Position numbers and translations under genes: made by a program | In this document: positions 1 to 8,144 of the stretch, in pieces | Numbering within the stretch: position 1 is the stretch's first letter | How the letters are laid out: each line of letters opens with the position of its first letter | NCBI RefSeq assembly: GCF_014646195.1 | Contig: NZ_BMMZ01000003.1 | Span: forward strand, 248,001 to 312,000 | DNA from: Microlunatus endophyticus | GTDB lineage: Bacteria > Actinomycetota > Actinomycetes > Propionibacteriales > Propionibacteriaceae | Length of the DNA: 64,000 nucleotides | Direction of reading: 5' to 3' | Notes under the pieces: generated by a model | Databases searched by the model: none | What the model was told of the DNA's origin: nothing | Seen by the model: the letters and a program-made list of their open reading frames with translations, nothing else

Positions 1-429
1 GAGGCCGTCGTACGCGTCCGGGTCTGTCCGCACCGCCGAGGGTTCGGGGACGTCGCCGGCGCTGTCACCGATCGGACAGTGCAGTCCGAGTCCGAGCACC
101 AGGTCGGGGCGCCGGGCAGCGAGACCCCGGGCCAGATAGGCGCCGTACGAATGACCGAGGACCAGCGCCCCGCCTGGGGCAAGCCGCTCGATGAAACGGA
201 CAAGGAGTCGTACGACATCGTCATTGTCCGAGAGCCCATCAGTCCCGCGCGTACGGCCCATGCCGGGCAGGTCCGGATAGATCCGCCGCAGGCCTTCCCC
301 GGGAACGATCTCCTCGACCGCCGCCTCGACCTCGCGGTGATCAACTCCGGCGCCGTGCAGGACGACCAACGCCGTGCCGGCTCCGTGCTCGGCGTAGTGC
401 ACCAAGACGCCGTCGATCGCGCACTCCAC
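1..429 (-). CDS. Alpha/beta hydrolase, 3' end cut by window edge
   Basis: This is the N-terminal 143 codons of an alpha/beta-fold hydrolase; the C-terminus runs off the left edge of the window. The translation shows a strand and oxyanion-type HG (VVLHGAG), then a nucleophile elbow GHSYG with its serine near residue 95. That is the usual layout of a serine esterase or hydrolase. The acid and histidine of the triad lie outside the window, so the substrate cannot be judged. I took the GTG at 429, which gives a normal short N-terminus. In-frame ATG and GTG codons at 531-540 would add about 36 unconvincing residues. It lies 160 bases downstream of the DUF1479 gene on the same strand and is probably co-transcribed with it. 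Confidence 0.75.
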   Translation of the reverse strand, partial: MECAIDGVLVHYAEHGAGTALVVLHGAGVDHREVEAAVEEIVPGEGLRRIYPDLPGMGRTRGTDGLSDNDDVVRLLVRFIERLAPGGALVLGHSYGAYLARGLAARRPDLVLGLGLHCPIGDSAGDVPEPSAVRTDPDAYDGL

Positions 430-591
430 AGCATCACAGTAGTCAGCGCAGCCGGCCCGTCCGGGCACCTGCGGGTTCGTCGCTGCCACCGTCTCCGACC
501 GAAGGCCTTCGGCACGCGACCGGGTCAACATGGTCATCACCCGTCCTGGTCGGCGCCCGGGACCAGGTGCCGGGTGGCCCACGGTGCTGGC

Positions 592-1902
592 TCAGTCGAT
601 TCCGAGCCCGCGCCGCCCGGTCTCGTTGAGCTGCCCGGCCCGGAACCGGTCGGCCCAGTCGCGCTCGTAGTGCTCGGGCGGGAAGTCGGACGGGCTGGAG
701 CCTTCCAGGAACGCAGCCCGGACCTGGGGTGCATACGCCTCATTGCGCGGGCACCACGGCGCCGCGGGGATGTACATGACGTTGCCCCAGCCTTTCTGGT
801 CAGTCACCGGGGCGACGCTGTGGATCATGTCGCAGTGCCACCAGACCGAGTCGCCGGCGCGGACGTCGGGGATTCCGCTGACTGCGCGCAGCAGCAGCGA
901 ATGCCAGCGCTCGCTGGCCGGGAAGACCTGGTTGGTGGTGACGCCGCACATATCGTCGTCCGGAACGTCGGAGAGCAGCGGCCGCAGCATCAGGTATCCC
1001 ATCGCCTCCGGGATCGGAACGGTGTGCAGCACGCCCTGGTCGTGGTCCATATCGGACAGCGCGGTCCAGCCCTGGAACGTCCGGAACACCGAGCACATGG
1101 TCGACCCCGGATAGGTCGGGCCGGCGGTGCGATAGGCGGCGTCGTACGGGTCGTACGCCTCGACGGTGCCGTCGAAGAGGTGTCGGAAGGCCTTCTGGTA
1201 CGCCTCGGTCATCCACAGATCCAGCGTTCCCGGATCGAGGTGGGTGCCCAGGCCGCCCGAGTTGGTGCCTGGCGGCCGACGCCGGATGCGGTCGGGATAG
1301 AGAGAGTCGCGGTTGGGATCGAACCACTGGGTGCCCTCCGACTCCGACTTCCACAGCGAGTTCAGGAAGCTCTGGACGGCGGCCATCCGATCGCTCTGCC
1401 GGGCCTCCATCTGCGCCGTCGACCAGAAGATCGGATAGATCTCGGGCTTGGAACCGACGCTGCCGAAGAAGTCGTCGCCCGGCCCGCGGTAGTTCTCGAA
1501 GAAGTGGTTGTTCTCCACGTAGTCGACGATCCCGGCATCCCAGCCGAGCGCCTGCTCCCGTGGAAAGTGCCCTCGGACGACCAGGCAGCCACGGCGACGG
1601 AGCTTGGCCAACTGCTCGGCCGGTACGGTCCCGGCGGCGATGTCGGCGTAGTCGATCACCGGCCAGATCTCCTCGTCGCGGACCTTCGCGGCCTCGATCT
1701 CCGCAACCCTTTCGGCGATCCGCGCGTCGAGGACGGCAAAGACCTCCTCGACCGTCCGACCAGAGGCGGCGATTCGCGCGCGCAGCGCCGGCTTGATCTC
1801 GGCGATGGCCGCCTTCAGATCATCGGGCGTGGTCTCCCAGTGCGGCAGCGGCGGCAGGCCGGCCACCGGCAAAATCTCTGAATCCGTGTCGTAGACGGAC
1901 AT
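592..1902 (-). CDS. DUF1479 (YbiU-like) putative Fe(II)/2-oxoglutarate oxygenase
   Basis: The 436-residue protein matches the DUF1479 family, whose E. coli member is YbiU and whose fold is that of 2-oxoglutarate-dependent oxygenases. Features consistent with metal binding are an HxD (GGLGTHLDPGTLDLW, about residue 215) and a distal histidine in WWHCDMIHSVAPV (about 355). Other typical parts are VVRGHFPREQA and FRTFQGWTALSDM. The length is normal for the family. The substrate is unknown. It is divergent from a ROK regulator whose start is 95 bases away. A -10-like TATGAT lies on the minus strand at 1946-1951. The ROK protein is therefore the likely regulator of this gene and of the hydrolase behind it; that link is inference. 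Confidence 0.88.
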   Translation of the reverse strand: MSVYDTDSEILPVAGLPPLPHWETTPDDLKAAIAEIKPALRARIAASGRTVEEVFAVLDARIAERVAEIEAAKVRDEEIWPVIDYADIAAGTVPAEQLAKLRRRGCLVVRGHFPREQALGWDAGIVDYVENNHFFENYRGPGDDFFGSVGSKPEIYPIFWSTAQMEARQSDRMAAVQSFLNSLWKSESEGTQWFDPNRDSLYPDRIRRRPPGTNSGGLGTHLDPGTLDLWMTEAYQKAFRHLFDGTVEAYDPYDAAYRTAGPTYPGSTMCSVFRTFQGWTALSDMDHDQGVLHTVPIPEAMGYLMLRPLLSDVPDDDMCGVTTNQVFPASERWHSLLLRAVSGIPDVRAGDSVWWHCDMIHSVAPVTDQKGWGNVMYIPAAPWCPRNEAYAPQVRAAFLEGSSPSDFPPEHYERDWADRFRAGQLNETGRRGLGID

Positions 1903-1985
1903 CGTCGCTCACTCCATTCCAGGAAGGACTGTTTACTAGAACGGGATCATAGGCCGGGCCCGACGATCCAGGCAAGAGTCCTACC

Positions 1986-1991
1986 TAGAAT
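1986..1991 (+). promoter_or_regulatory. -10 box for leaderless ROK transcript
   Basis: TAGAAT ends six bases before the GTG at 1998. In actinobacteria this spacing places the transcription start on the start codon. It supports the GTG as the true start. Confidence 0.55.
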
Positions 1992-1997
1992 GGCGGC

Positions 1998-3194
1998 GTG
2001 ACTCCCGCCCGGCCGTCCCTGGAGCTACTCCGGTCGTTGACCGACGAGCACGTGCTCCGTGCGCTGATCGCCGAGCGACGCCTGACCCGGGCTGAGATCG
2101 CTGCCCGGACCGGTATCTCCAAGCCGACGATCGGCGAGAGCGTGCGGCGGCTGACCGAGGCCGGGAAGCTGCGCGACACCGGCGAGCGCACCACTGGTCG
2201 CGGCCGGATCGGCAGCTATTACGCCTTGGCCGAGGACCTCGGGTCAGCATTGGTAATCGGCATCGCGCCCGAGGGGGTGGTGGCCGAGTCGATCGATGTG
2301 TACGGCGATGTGCTGGCCCGGACGGTCGCTGAGGTGGGACGCCCTGCCCACCCCGAACGGGTCGGGCAGGCGGTCCGGTCCGCCGCCACGGAGGTCCTGA
2401 CCGGCTCCGGCCGCGCCCGGCTTGCGGTGGTGTCTGCGGCCGATCCGGTCGACCGGTCCACCGGCCGGCTCGTGCACCTGCCGTACGCACCGTTCCTGAT
2501 CGGCGAGCTCGATCCCGTGGGCCTGCTCGGTCCGGGGGTCGACGGGCCGGTGATCGTCGACAACGACGTCAACTGGGCGGCGGTCACCGAGCGCGCCGGC
2601 AGTCGGGACGCCCTGGACGACTTCGCCTATCTGTACCTGGCCGAGGGCCTCGGCTGCGCGGTGGTCGCCGACGGCGAGGTACGCCGCGGCGACACCGGCC
2701 TGGCCGGTGAGATCGCAGATCTGCTCACCGTCGGCACCGACGACCGGGCAGCGCCGTTCGTCAGGGTGTTCGCCGAGCTCGGCTTGCTGCGGCCCGACTC
2801 CACCGCGATCGACGTGGACGCACTGACGGCTGGCATCACCGGCACCGGCGCCGAGGCTGCCCGCTTGCGGACGGTGCTCGGTGGAGCGATCGCCGGAGTC
2901 ATCGTGGCGCTGATCGCTGTGGCCGATCCGCGGCTGGTCGTACTCGGCGGAAGCTGGGGCTCACACCCCGCTGTCGTCGCCGCAACGACGACGGCGCTGG
3001 CGAGACACCCACGGGCCGTTCCGGTCCGTGCTCCGCAGCTGACCGACGAACCAGCACTGGCCGGAGCCCGGCAGCGTGCCGTCGATGATCTTCAGGCTCT
3101 GCTGACCGGAGCGCCTGGTCGGCCACAGATCAGGCAGGACCGCTCTGGAACGGCAGCTGCCGGCCCGTCTCCAGGAGGGTCTTCAGGCCGCTGA
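1998..3194 (+). CDS. ROK-family transcriptional regulator
   Basis: The protein has 398 residues. An N-terminal winged helix-turn-helix (about residues 8-65, LTRAEIAARTGISKPTIGESVRRL) is followed by a ROK domain (about 85-385). The ROK part lacks a clear DxGxT phosphate-binding motif and the cysteine-rich zinc motif usual after the AGEI segment (here LAGEIADLLTVG). It is therefore more likely a sugar-sensing repressor than a kinase. It is divergent from the DUF1479 gene, its probable target. The C-terminal 20 or so residues are low-complexity, and the coding sequence overlaps the 3' end of the convergent SRPBCC gene by 65 bases. An earlier end for the functional protein is possible. Confidence 0.87.
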   Translation: MTPARPSLELLRSLTDEHVLRALIAERRLTRAEIAARTGISKPTIGESVRRLTEAGKLRDTGERTTGRGRIGSYYALAEDLGSALVIGIAPEGVVAESIDVYGDVLARTVAEVGRPAHPERVGQAVRSAATEVLTGSGRARLAVVSAADPVDRSTGRLVHLPYAPFLIGELDPVGLLGPGVDGPVIVDNDVNWAAVTERAGSRDALDDFAYLYLAEGLGCAVVADGEVRRGDTGLAGEIADLLTVGTDDRAAPFVRVFAELGLLRPDSTAIDVDALTAGITGTGAEAARLRTVLGGAIAGVIVALIAVADPRLVVLGGSWGSHPAVVAATTTALARHPRAVPVRAPQLTDEPALAGARQRAVDDLQALLTGAPGRPQIRQDRSGTAAAGPSPGGSSGR

Positions 3195-3663
3195 GCACTT
3201 CGCTCCAGCCGCCACCGGCACCGGACGCCTCCTGGTCACCACGCAGCACGGCCGCCCAGAGCGGTGCCCCGGCGAGGTCATGGGTGACGGTCATTTTGCA
3301 GACTCCGCCACGGACCGGCTCGATATCGAAGGTGAGCCGCGTGTATGCCTCGGCCGCCAACTCGGGCGTCATCGTCATCCGCCAGGTCTGCACCAGCTTG
3401 TGGGGCGGATCGGCCTCGATCACCTCGCCGTCACTGATCACCTCCGGACAGCCCATCGCGAGCATGCCCTCATTGGCCCGGGCTCGGAATGCCCCGCCGG
3501 ACTTCAATTCGTAGTCCAGGAGCATGGCGTAGCCGTACTTGCCGGTCCACTCGGGATCGGTGATGGCCGCCCAGATCTTCTCGGCGGGGGCGTTGATGTA
3601 GATGCGATACAGCTGGACCGTTTCGGTCCGATCCTTATCAGTCATTCGCGTCACGCCAGTCAT
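3130..3663 (-). CDS. SRPBCC/AHSA1-family protein
   Basis: This 177-residue protein has the helix-grip (START-like) fold of the activator-of-Hsp90-ATPase homologue family. It begins with YRIYINAPAEKIWAAITDPEW and shows GGAF and a C-terminal helix GGGWSEVLSGLKTLLETG. Such proteins bind hydrophobic ligands and in bacteria often follow an ArsR repressor, as here. I chose the ATG at 3663 because it overlaps the ArsR stop codon (ATGA), which is tight translational coupling. The longer reading from 3732 would run inside the ArsR gene. Its ligand is not evident. Confidence 0.88.
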   Translation of the reverse strand: MTGVTRMTDKDRTETVQLYRIYINAPAEKIWAAITDPEWTGKYGYAMLLDYELKSGGAFRARANEGMLAMGCPEVISDGEVIEADPPHKLVQTWRMTMTPELAAEAYTRLTFDIEPVRGGVCKMTVTHDLAGAPLWAAVLRGDQEASGAGGGWSEVLSGLKTLLETGRQLPFQSGPA

Positions 3664-3977
3664 GTCGGATTCTCCAGTTCGTTCTTCAGATCGGCGAGCA
3701 TGCCGACCCGGCGCTCGTATTTGCCGATCCACCGGTCGTGGATCTGTTTGATCGGAACCGGGTTGAGGAAGTGCCGCTTCTGCCGTCCTGACCGTTGGGT
3801 GACGATCAATCCGGCCTCCTCCAACAGGCGGAGGTGCTTCATGACCCCGATCCTCGTCATCTCGACCTGCGACTCCAATTCGCCCAAGGTGCGCCCATCG
3901 AGCTCGAAGAGCAGGTCCAGCAGAAACCGCCGGGTGGGATCGGCCAGCGCCTTGAAGACCAGGGTGTCGTCGGTCAC
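3660..3977 (-). CDS. ArsR-family winged-helix repressor
   Basis: This 105-residue ArsR-type regulator has a helix-turn-helix in VFKALADPTRRFLLDLL and MTRIGVMKHLRLLEEAGLI, followed by the wing TQRSGRQKRHF. There is no obvious CxC metal site, so it is probably of the metal-independent type paired with AHSA1-like proteins. It starts at GTG 3977 and is translationally coupled to the SRPBCC gene. A -10 box TATTCT (3984-3989, minus strand) ends six bases before the start codon, so the message is probably leaderless. A 16-base inverted repeat just upstream is the likely autoregulatory operator. Confidence 0.9.
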   Translation of the reverse strand: MTDDTLVFKALADPTRRFLLDLLFELDGRTLGELESQVEMTRIGVMKHLRLLEEAGLIVTQRSGRQKRHFLNPVPIKQIHDRWIGKYERRVGMLADLKNELENPT

Positions 3978-3990
3978 GACCCGAGAATAG

Positions 3991-4006
3991 GTAACCTTCT
4001 AGTTAC
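3991..4006. promoter_or_regulatory. Candidate ArsR operator
   Basis: GTAAC-CTTCTA-GTTAC is a perfect 5+5 inverted repeat just upstream of the -10 box of the ArsR-SRPBCC operon, where a repressor would block RNA polymerase. The assignment to this ArsR is inference from position. Confidence 0.5.
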
Positions 4007-4042
4007 ATGTCAAGGTCGGGCCGGAATTGGCAGACTGGCGCT

Positions 4043-4591
4043 GTGATCACCCGGATCTGGTTCGAGACGCATTCGACCACGCTGGACAACGAAGCCGGCA
4101 TCGCCTCCGGCTGGCGTCCGGGCGAACTCTCGGAGCTGGGTCGTGAGCGAGCCGCGGCGCTTGGCATCCGCATCCGCGACCGGAGCCTCGACGCCGTCTA
4201 CTGTTCCGATCTCGCCCGGGCGGTACAGACCGCGAGCACCGCCTTTGCGCAGGCGGGTGTCGACCTGCCGCTGTTGCTGGACTGGCGACTACGGGAGTGT
4301 GATTACGGTCGACTCAACGGCACCCCGAGCGCCGACGTGCACGATGATCGTCTTCGCTATGCGCAGAATCCCTACCCTGGCGGTGAAAGCTGGGAACAGG
4401 CAACCCGGCGAGCCGCAGCCGGCGTACGCGATGCTGCCACCCGTCACCCCGGTGGCACGATCATGATCATCGGGCATATCGCAACCGGCTTCGGCGTTCG
4501 TCGTGCCTGCGGCGCAACCGACTCCCTCGCCACGATGATCACCGGACGATCACCCTGGAAACCGGGGCGGCTGTACGAGATCGCGCTCTGA
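4043..4591 (+). CDS. Histidine phosphatase superfamily protein, altered RHG motif
   Basis: The 182-residue protein has the histidine phosphatase layout: N-terminal strand and first histidine (RIWFETHSTTLDNE), YCSDLARAVQTA, LRECDYGRLNG, and the second histidine in MIIGHIATG. The usual RHG at the first catalytic histidine reads THS, so the phosphate-binding arginine before the histidine is missing. The histidine itself, the DLxR-type arginine and the E of LRECDYG are kept. Activity on a phosphoester is therefore plausible but uncertain. The GTG at 4043 was preferred because CAGACT six bases upstream resembles a -10 box. It is monocistronic or co-transcribed with the Rid gene. Confidence 0.8.
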   Translation: MITRIWFETHSTTLDNEAGIASGWRPGELSELGRERAAALGIRIRDRSLDAVYCSDLARAVQTASTAFAQAGVDLPLLLDWRLRECDYGRLNGTPSADVHDDRLRYAQNPYPGGESWEQATRRAAAGVRDAATRHPGGTIMIIGHIATGFGVRRACGATDSLATMITGRSPWKPGRLYEIAL

Positions 4592-4635
4592 TCGATCGAG
4601 TGGCACTGCGCATGGATACGCGCCACAATCACGAG

Positions 4636-5043
4636 GTGCCCGGTTCCGTACGGCTGATCCGCTCCGAGTCGCTCTCCCCTGTTGCCGAGTACGCCTATGC
4701 CGCGACCGCACCGAAAGACGCTCGGTTGATCTTCCTGGCCGGAGCATGCCCGCTGAACGATGATGGATCGACCGCAGCCGTCGGGAGTTACGTCGGGCAG
4801 GCTGCCCGATGTGTCGCGACGATGATCATTGCGCTCGGGGATGCCGGTGCGACGATCGAGGACGTGATCAGCACCCGGATCTACGTCGCATCGGACCGGC
4901 AGGGCGATCTCGGCGCGGTCTGGGGTGTCGTCCGCGATGCGTTCGGGGAGCACGACGTGCCGAGCACCCTGCTCGGAGTGACCGTCCTGGGTTACGACGA
5001 CCAACTGGTCGAGATCGAGGCCGTCGCGGCCGTCGTCGACTGA
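4636..5043 (+). CDS. Rid-family (RidA/YjgF-like) protein
   Basis: This 135-residue protein has the YjgF/YER057c/UK114 fold: LIFLAGACPLNDDG, VGQAARCVATMIIALGDAGATIEDVISTRIYV and the C-terminal LVEIEAVAAVV. RidA enzymes deaminate reactive enamines and imines using an arginine near residue 105 (PARS/T in RidA). Here that segment reads HDVPSTLLGVTVLG, with no arginine, so it is probably one of the Rid subfamilies without proven imine deaminase activity. Start codons at 4600 and 4612 are also open. I prefer GTG 4636, which gives normal family length and follows a CACAAT box by six bases. Confidence 0.8.
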   Translation: MPGSVRLIRSESLSPVAEYAYAATAPKDARLIFLAGACPLNDDGSTAAVGSYVGQAARCVATMIIALGDAGATIEDVISTRIYVASDRQGDLGAVWGVVRDAFGEHDVPSTLLGVTVLGYDDQLVEIEAVAAVVD

Positions 5044-5048
5044 CGGCA

Positions 5049-5087
5049 AGACTCCCCGGCCAGACTCCCCGGCCAGACTCCCCGGCC
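5049..5087 (+). repeat. Three tandem copies of a 13-bp unit
   Basis: agactccccggcc is repeated three times without a mismatch between the Rid gene and the SGNH hydrolase gene. It looks like a recent slippage product. Confidence 0.95.
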
Positions 5088-5119
5088 GGCGAGGTCCGGG
5101 CGTACGGCAGGATGTGATC

Positions 5120-5725
5120 ATGACTCTCTTGGACGACGTACACACCGTGGTGTTCTTCGGCGACAGCATCACCGACGCCGGGCGCCGCGAAGATCCCGAC
5201 CAGCTCGGCAACGGCTACGTCCGCCTGCTGGCCGGCGAACTTGCCGGCCGTACCGTGATCAACTCCGGCATCAGCGGCAACCGAGTCGTCGACCTGCAGG
5301 CACGGCTCGACGCCGACGTGCTGGCACACCAGCCGGACCTGGTGTCGATCATGATCGGCATCAACGACACCTGGCGGAAGTTCGACAGCGACGACCCGAC
5401 CAGCACCGAGGCGTACGAGACCGGCTACCGGGACCTGCTCGTGCGGATCGCGGCGGCCGGATCGCGGGCGATCCTGCTGGAACCGTTCGTGCTGCCAGTG
5501 ACCGAGGAACAGGCGACCGCCTGGCGCGAGGATCTCGATCCCAAGATCGATGCAGTACGCAGCCTGGCCGCCGAATTCGGCGCCCCGCTCGTCCCGCTCG
5601 ACGTCGAGTTGAACAAGCTCGCGGCGCAGACCGGATCCGCCGCACTGGCCGGTGACGGCGTGCACCCGTCCGAGCAGGGTCACGCCGAGATCACCCGGCT
5701 CTGGCTCGAGGTCGCTCAGGCCTGA
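5120..5725 (+). CDS. SGNH/GDSL-family hydrolase
   Basis: This 201-residue esterase-like protein shows all SGNH blocks: block I FFGDSITDAGRR (catalytic Ser), block II GISGNRV (Gly), block III IGINDTW (Asn) and block V DGVHPSEQGH (Asp and His). It has no signal peptide, so it acts in the cytoplasm. The substrate is likely a carbohydrate or acyl ester but cannot be named. ATG 5120 is used; a GTG six bases upstream lies in the same TGATCATG octamer. Its 3' end overlaps the convergent ArsR gene by 10 bases. Confidence 0.9.
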   Translation: MTLLDDVHTVVFFGDSITDAGRREDPDQLGNGYVRLLAGELAGRTVINSGISGNRVVDLQARLDADVLAHQPDLVSIMIGINDTWRKFDSDDPTSTEAYETGYRDLLVRIAAAGSRAILLEPFVLPVTEEQATAWREDLDPKIDAVRSLAAEFGAPLVPLDVELNKLAAQTGSAALAGDGVHPSEQGHAEITRLWLEVAQA

Positions 5726-6267
5726 CCATGATCACGGTCCGCGACACCCTGGACCCAGAAGACCTCGTATTCGGGTCCATCGGCTGAGTCCGAATCGGCA
5801 ACCTCCTCGAACTCCTTGATCACGGCATTGATCCGTTCGTGCAGCGCCTTGGCCTGCTTGCGGGTCAGCCTCAGCGTGCGATGGCTGAAGGCAGCGGGCC
5901 ACGGCCGGGGGTCACCATCGACCGGGGGCGCACTGAGGACCAGCCGATCAATGGAGCGCGACAGGTTCTGCATCATCGTCCGCCCCAGCGGGTCATCCGG
6001 CCGGGTCGTCATGAAGACACCATCGGTGGATGCCTTCCACGGATGCTCACGGCCATCCGCAGATTCATCCCGCTCCACCAGACCGAGACGTGCCAGCTGC
6101 TGCAGGTGGTAGCTCATCGCCGAGGGCGTGAGCCCCACCACCTCGGCGGCCTCGGTCGCGGTCAGCACCCGCCCGGCCCACATCTCTTCCAGCACCCGCC
6201 AGCGGGCCGGGTGGCTCACCGCGCGCATCTGTGCGAGATCGCTCAACTCACGCCGTTCGGCCACCAT
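5716..6267 (-). CDS. ArsR/winged-helix regulator of the divergent MFS gene
   Basis: The 183-residue protein has an N-terminal winged helix (about residues 10-75: HPARWRVLEEMWAGRVLTATEAAEVVGLTPSAMSYHLQQLARLGLV) and a C-terminal part with a helix RKQAKALHERINAVIKEFEEVA that may dimerise. This HTH plus C-terminal layout is common for ArsR-type regulators beside drug or solute exporters. It is divergent from an MFS transporter, and a clear palindrome lies between the two genes. The ligand is unknown. Confidence 0.88.
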   Translation of the reverse strand: MVAERRELSDLAQMRAVSHPARWRVLEEMWAGRVLTATEAAEVVGLTPSAMSYHLQQLARLGLVERDESADGREHPWKASTDGVFMTTRPDDPLGRTMMQNLSRSIDRLVLSAPPVDGDPRPWPAAFSHRTLRLTRKQAKALHERINAVIKEFEEVADSDSADGPEYEVFWVQGVADRDHGQA

Positions 6268-6321
6268 GGTCGACCAGAATAGTTGCCCGGCTCGGTTGGC
6301 GATCCGGGATCCGAAGCGATA

Positions 6322-6339
6322 GCTTCATAATTGTGAAGC
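6322..6339. promoter_or_regulatory. Operator between ArsR-type regulator and MFS gene
   Basis: GCTTCATAATTGTGAAGC has perfect 6-bp arms, and 8 of its 9 pairs are complementary. A -10-like CATAAT for the MFS gene lies inside it (6326-6331), so binding would block that promoter. Confidence 0.65.
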
Positions 6340-6382
6340 ATTCCCTTCTCAATTCTGACCTGTCGTCCGGTCGGCTTGATCG

Positions 6383-7651
6383 ATGACCTCGCCGACGACC
6401 GTCCCGCTGCAACGCAACCGGCAGTTCCAGCTGCTCTGGACCGGGGCGGCGGCGTCGATGCTCGGCAGTCAGCTGACTCGGGTAGCGACCCCGCTGCTGC
6501 TACTGGCGATCACCGGCAGCCCGGGGAAGGCGGGTCTGGTGAGCGCGGTCGGCATCGTCGGCATGCTTGTCCTGCAGATGCCGGCCGGCGTGCTCGTCGA
6601 TCGGTCCGACCGGCGAAGATCGCTGTCGATCACCCAAGCGGCACAGGTGATCAATTCGGCCGCGTTGATGATCATGCTGCTGTCCGGCCGCGCCGGACTG
6701 TGGAACTTCATCATGTTCTCGATCATCGACGGCGGCTGTCAGGCCTTCCTCTCGCCGGCCCGCAATGTCGCCATCCGCAACGTCGTGCCGTCCGCGCAGC
6801 TGCGTCAGGCGTACACGCAGGAGGAAGCACGGTCACACGGCACCCGTTTGCTCGGACCGGTGCTCGGCGGCGCCCTCTACGCAGCGAACAGCCTGCTGCC
6901 ATTCGTCCTCGACACCCTCAGCTTTCTCATCGCCTGGGTCTGCACGGTGATCGGAAGGGTGCCGCGACAGCCGCCGGTCACAGCCGGAGGTGATCAAGAA
7001 GTGGCGCCTTCGGGGCAGCGCCGGACGCACATGGTTGCCGAAGCCGTCGAGGCAGCGCGTTGGATCGTCCGGCAGCGGGGGATGCGGGAAATGATCTTGG
7101 TGGTCACGGCGATGAACCTGCTGGGCGGCGCCTTCTCCATCCCGGTGATCGTGCACGTACGAGAGTTGGGTGGCTCATCAACGATCACCGGCCTGGTGCT
7201 GACCGGCAGCGGGATCGGCGGCCTGGTCGGCGCCGTTCTCGCCGGGCAGATCACCGGCAGGATTCCCGCCGGGCGACTGGCGGCGATCGTGCCCGCCGTC
7301 TTCGGCATCTGCATGGCCGCAGCCGCCCTGCCACTGGCCGACTGGTGGCCGATCATCCCGATCGTCATCTTCAGCCTGATCATCCCGTCGCTGAACATCA
7401 CGCTCGCCACGATCACGGCTCAGCTGGTGCCGCCGGAGATGCTCGGCCGCCTCGGCTCGCTCCTCGGCTTCACGGCCTACGGACTGCAACCACTGGGACC
7501 ATTGCTGGGTGGCGTACTGAGCCAGATGATCGGAGGCGGCCCGACCCTGCTGTGCGTCGGGATCGGCCTGTTGCTCACCGCCGGCGCGGCAGCGTCTAGC
7601 CGGAGCCTGCGCACTTTCCGTTCCGATGCCTCCGAGAATCTGGCAGCCTGA
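6383..7651 (+). CDS. MFS transporter
   Basis: The 422-residue integral membrane protein has about 12 hydrophobic segments and the MFS motif-A-like loop GVLVDRSDRRRSL between TM2 and TM3. A central charged loop (about residues 195-220) divides the two halves. The N-terminus NRQFQLLWTGAAASMLGSQL and FLSPARNVAIRNVVP resemble the enterobactin-exporter/MFS_3-like group, often drug or siderophore exporters. The substrate is not determinable. It is probably repressed by the divergent ArsR-type gene through the 6322-6339 palindrome. Confidence 0.9.
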   Translation: MTSPTTVPLQRNRQFQLLWTGAAASMLGSQLTRVATPLLLLAITGSPGKAGLVSAVGIVGMLVLQMPAGVLVDRSDRRRSLSITQAAQVINSAALMIMLLSGRAGLWNFIMFSIIDGGCQAFLSPARNVAIRNVVPSAQLRQAYTQEEARSHGTRLLGPVLGGALYAANSLLPFVLDTLSFLIAWVCTVIGRVPRQPPVTAGGDQEVAPSGQRRTHMVAEAVEAARWIVRQRGMREMILVVTAMNLLGGAFSIPVIVHVRELGGSSTITGLVLTGSGIGGLVGAVLAGQITGRIPAGRLAAIVPAVFGICMAAAALPLADWWPIIPIVIFSLIIPSLNITLATITAQLVPPEMLGRLGSLLGFTAYGLQPLGPLLGGVLSQMIGGGPTLLCVGIGLLLTAGAAASSRSLRTFRSDASENLAA

Positions 7652-7718
7652 CCCACTCCGGACGTGTAGCGTCCATCAGCAGGCGAGATACCGGCACCGA
7701 GCCAGGGAGAGGATTCCC

Positions 7719-8111
7719 ATGGATTTCAAGTACCGCCAGACCGTCCTGGACGCGTCGGACATCGATGCCGAGGCGGCGTTCTGGGCGGGACTGCTGGACG
7801 GCACAATCTCGCCCGGCAGCGACCGCTGGCGCAATGTCTGGATCGACAGTAACTGGCAGCTTGCCATCCAACTTGCCGAGGACCATCTCCCACCGACCTG
7901 GCCCGACAAAGCGGTCCCGCAACAGATCCACTTCGATCTCTACGTCGAGGGCGCGGCGGCTGTCGGACCGGTCGCCGCGAAGATCATCGAGCTCGGTGGC
8001 CGAGTGGCTCGACCGGCGCCGGACCGGTCCACCCCACGAGGAATCGACGTGTTCGCCTCCCCGGCGGGTCACCTGGTTTGCATCTGCTGGTTGCCGCGCG
8101 AGGACCAGTAG
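7719..8111 (+). CDS. VOC-family (glyoxalase-like) protein
   Basis: This 130-residue single-domain protein has the vicinal-oxygen-chelate fold pattern: QTVLDASDIDAEAAFWAGLLDG at the start, QIHFDLYVEG in the middle and IDVFASPAGHLVCICW at the end. It belongs to the Glyoxalase_6-like group of actinobacteria, whose substrates are mostly unknown. The ATG at 7719 follows a good Shine-Dalgarno (agggagagg) by seven bases, so longer in-frame readings upstream are rejected. Confidence 0.88.
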   Translation: MDFKYRQTVLDASDIDAEAAFWAGLLDGTISPGSDRWRNVWIDSNWQLAIQLAEDHLPPTWPDKAVPQQIHFDLYVEGAAAVGPVAAKIIELGGRVARPAPDRSTPRGIDVFASPAGHLVCICWLPREDQ

Positions 8112-8144
8112 ATCCGCAGCCGACCAGTCATCGGGCCGGCTCCC

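Noticed and set aside
79..1881. A 600-codon open frame on the plus strand
   Set aside because: It is antisense to the well-supported hydrolase and DUF1479 genes, is arginine- and proline-rich, and shows no domain. High-GC codon bias keeps such frames open.
1931..1942. GTTTACTAGAAC as a ROK operator
   Set aside because: Only three bases at each end are complementary, and no second copy is seen in the divergent region.
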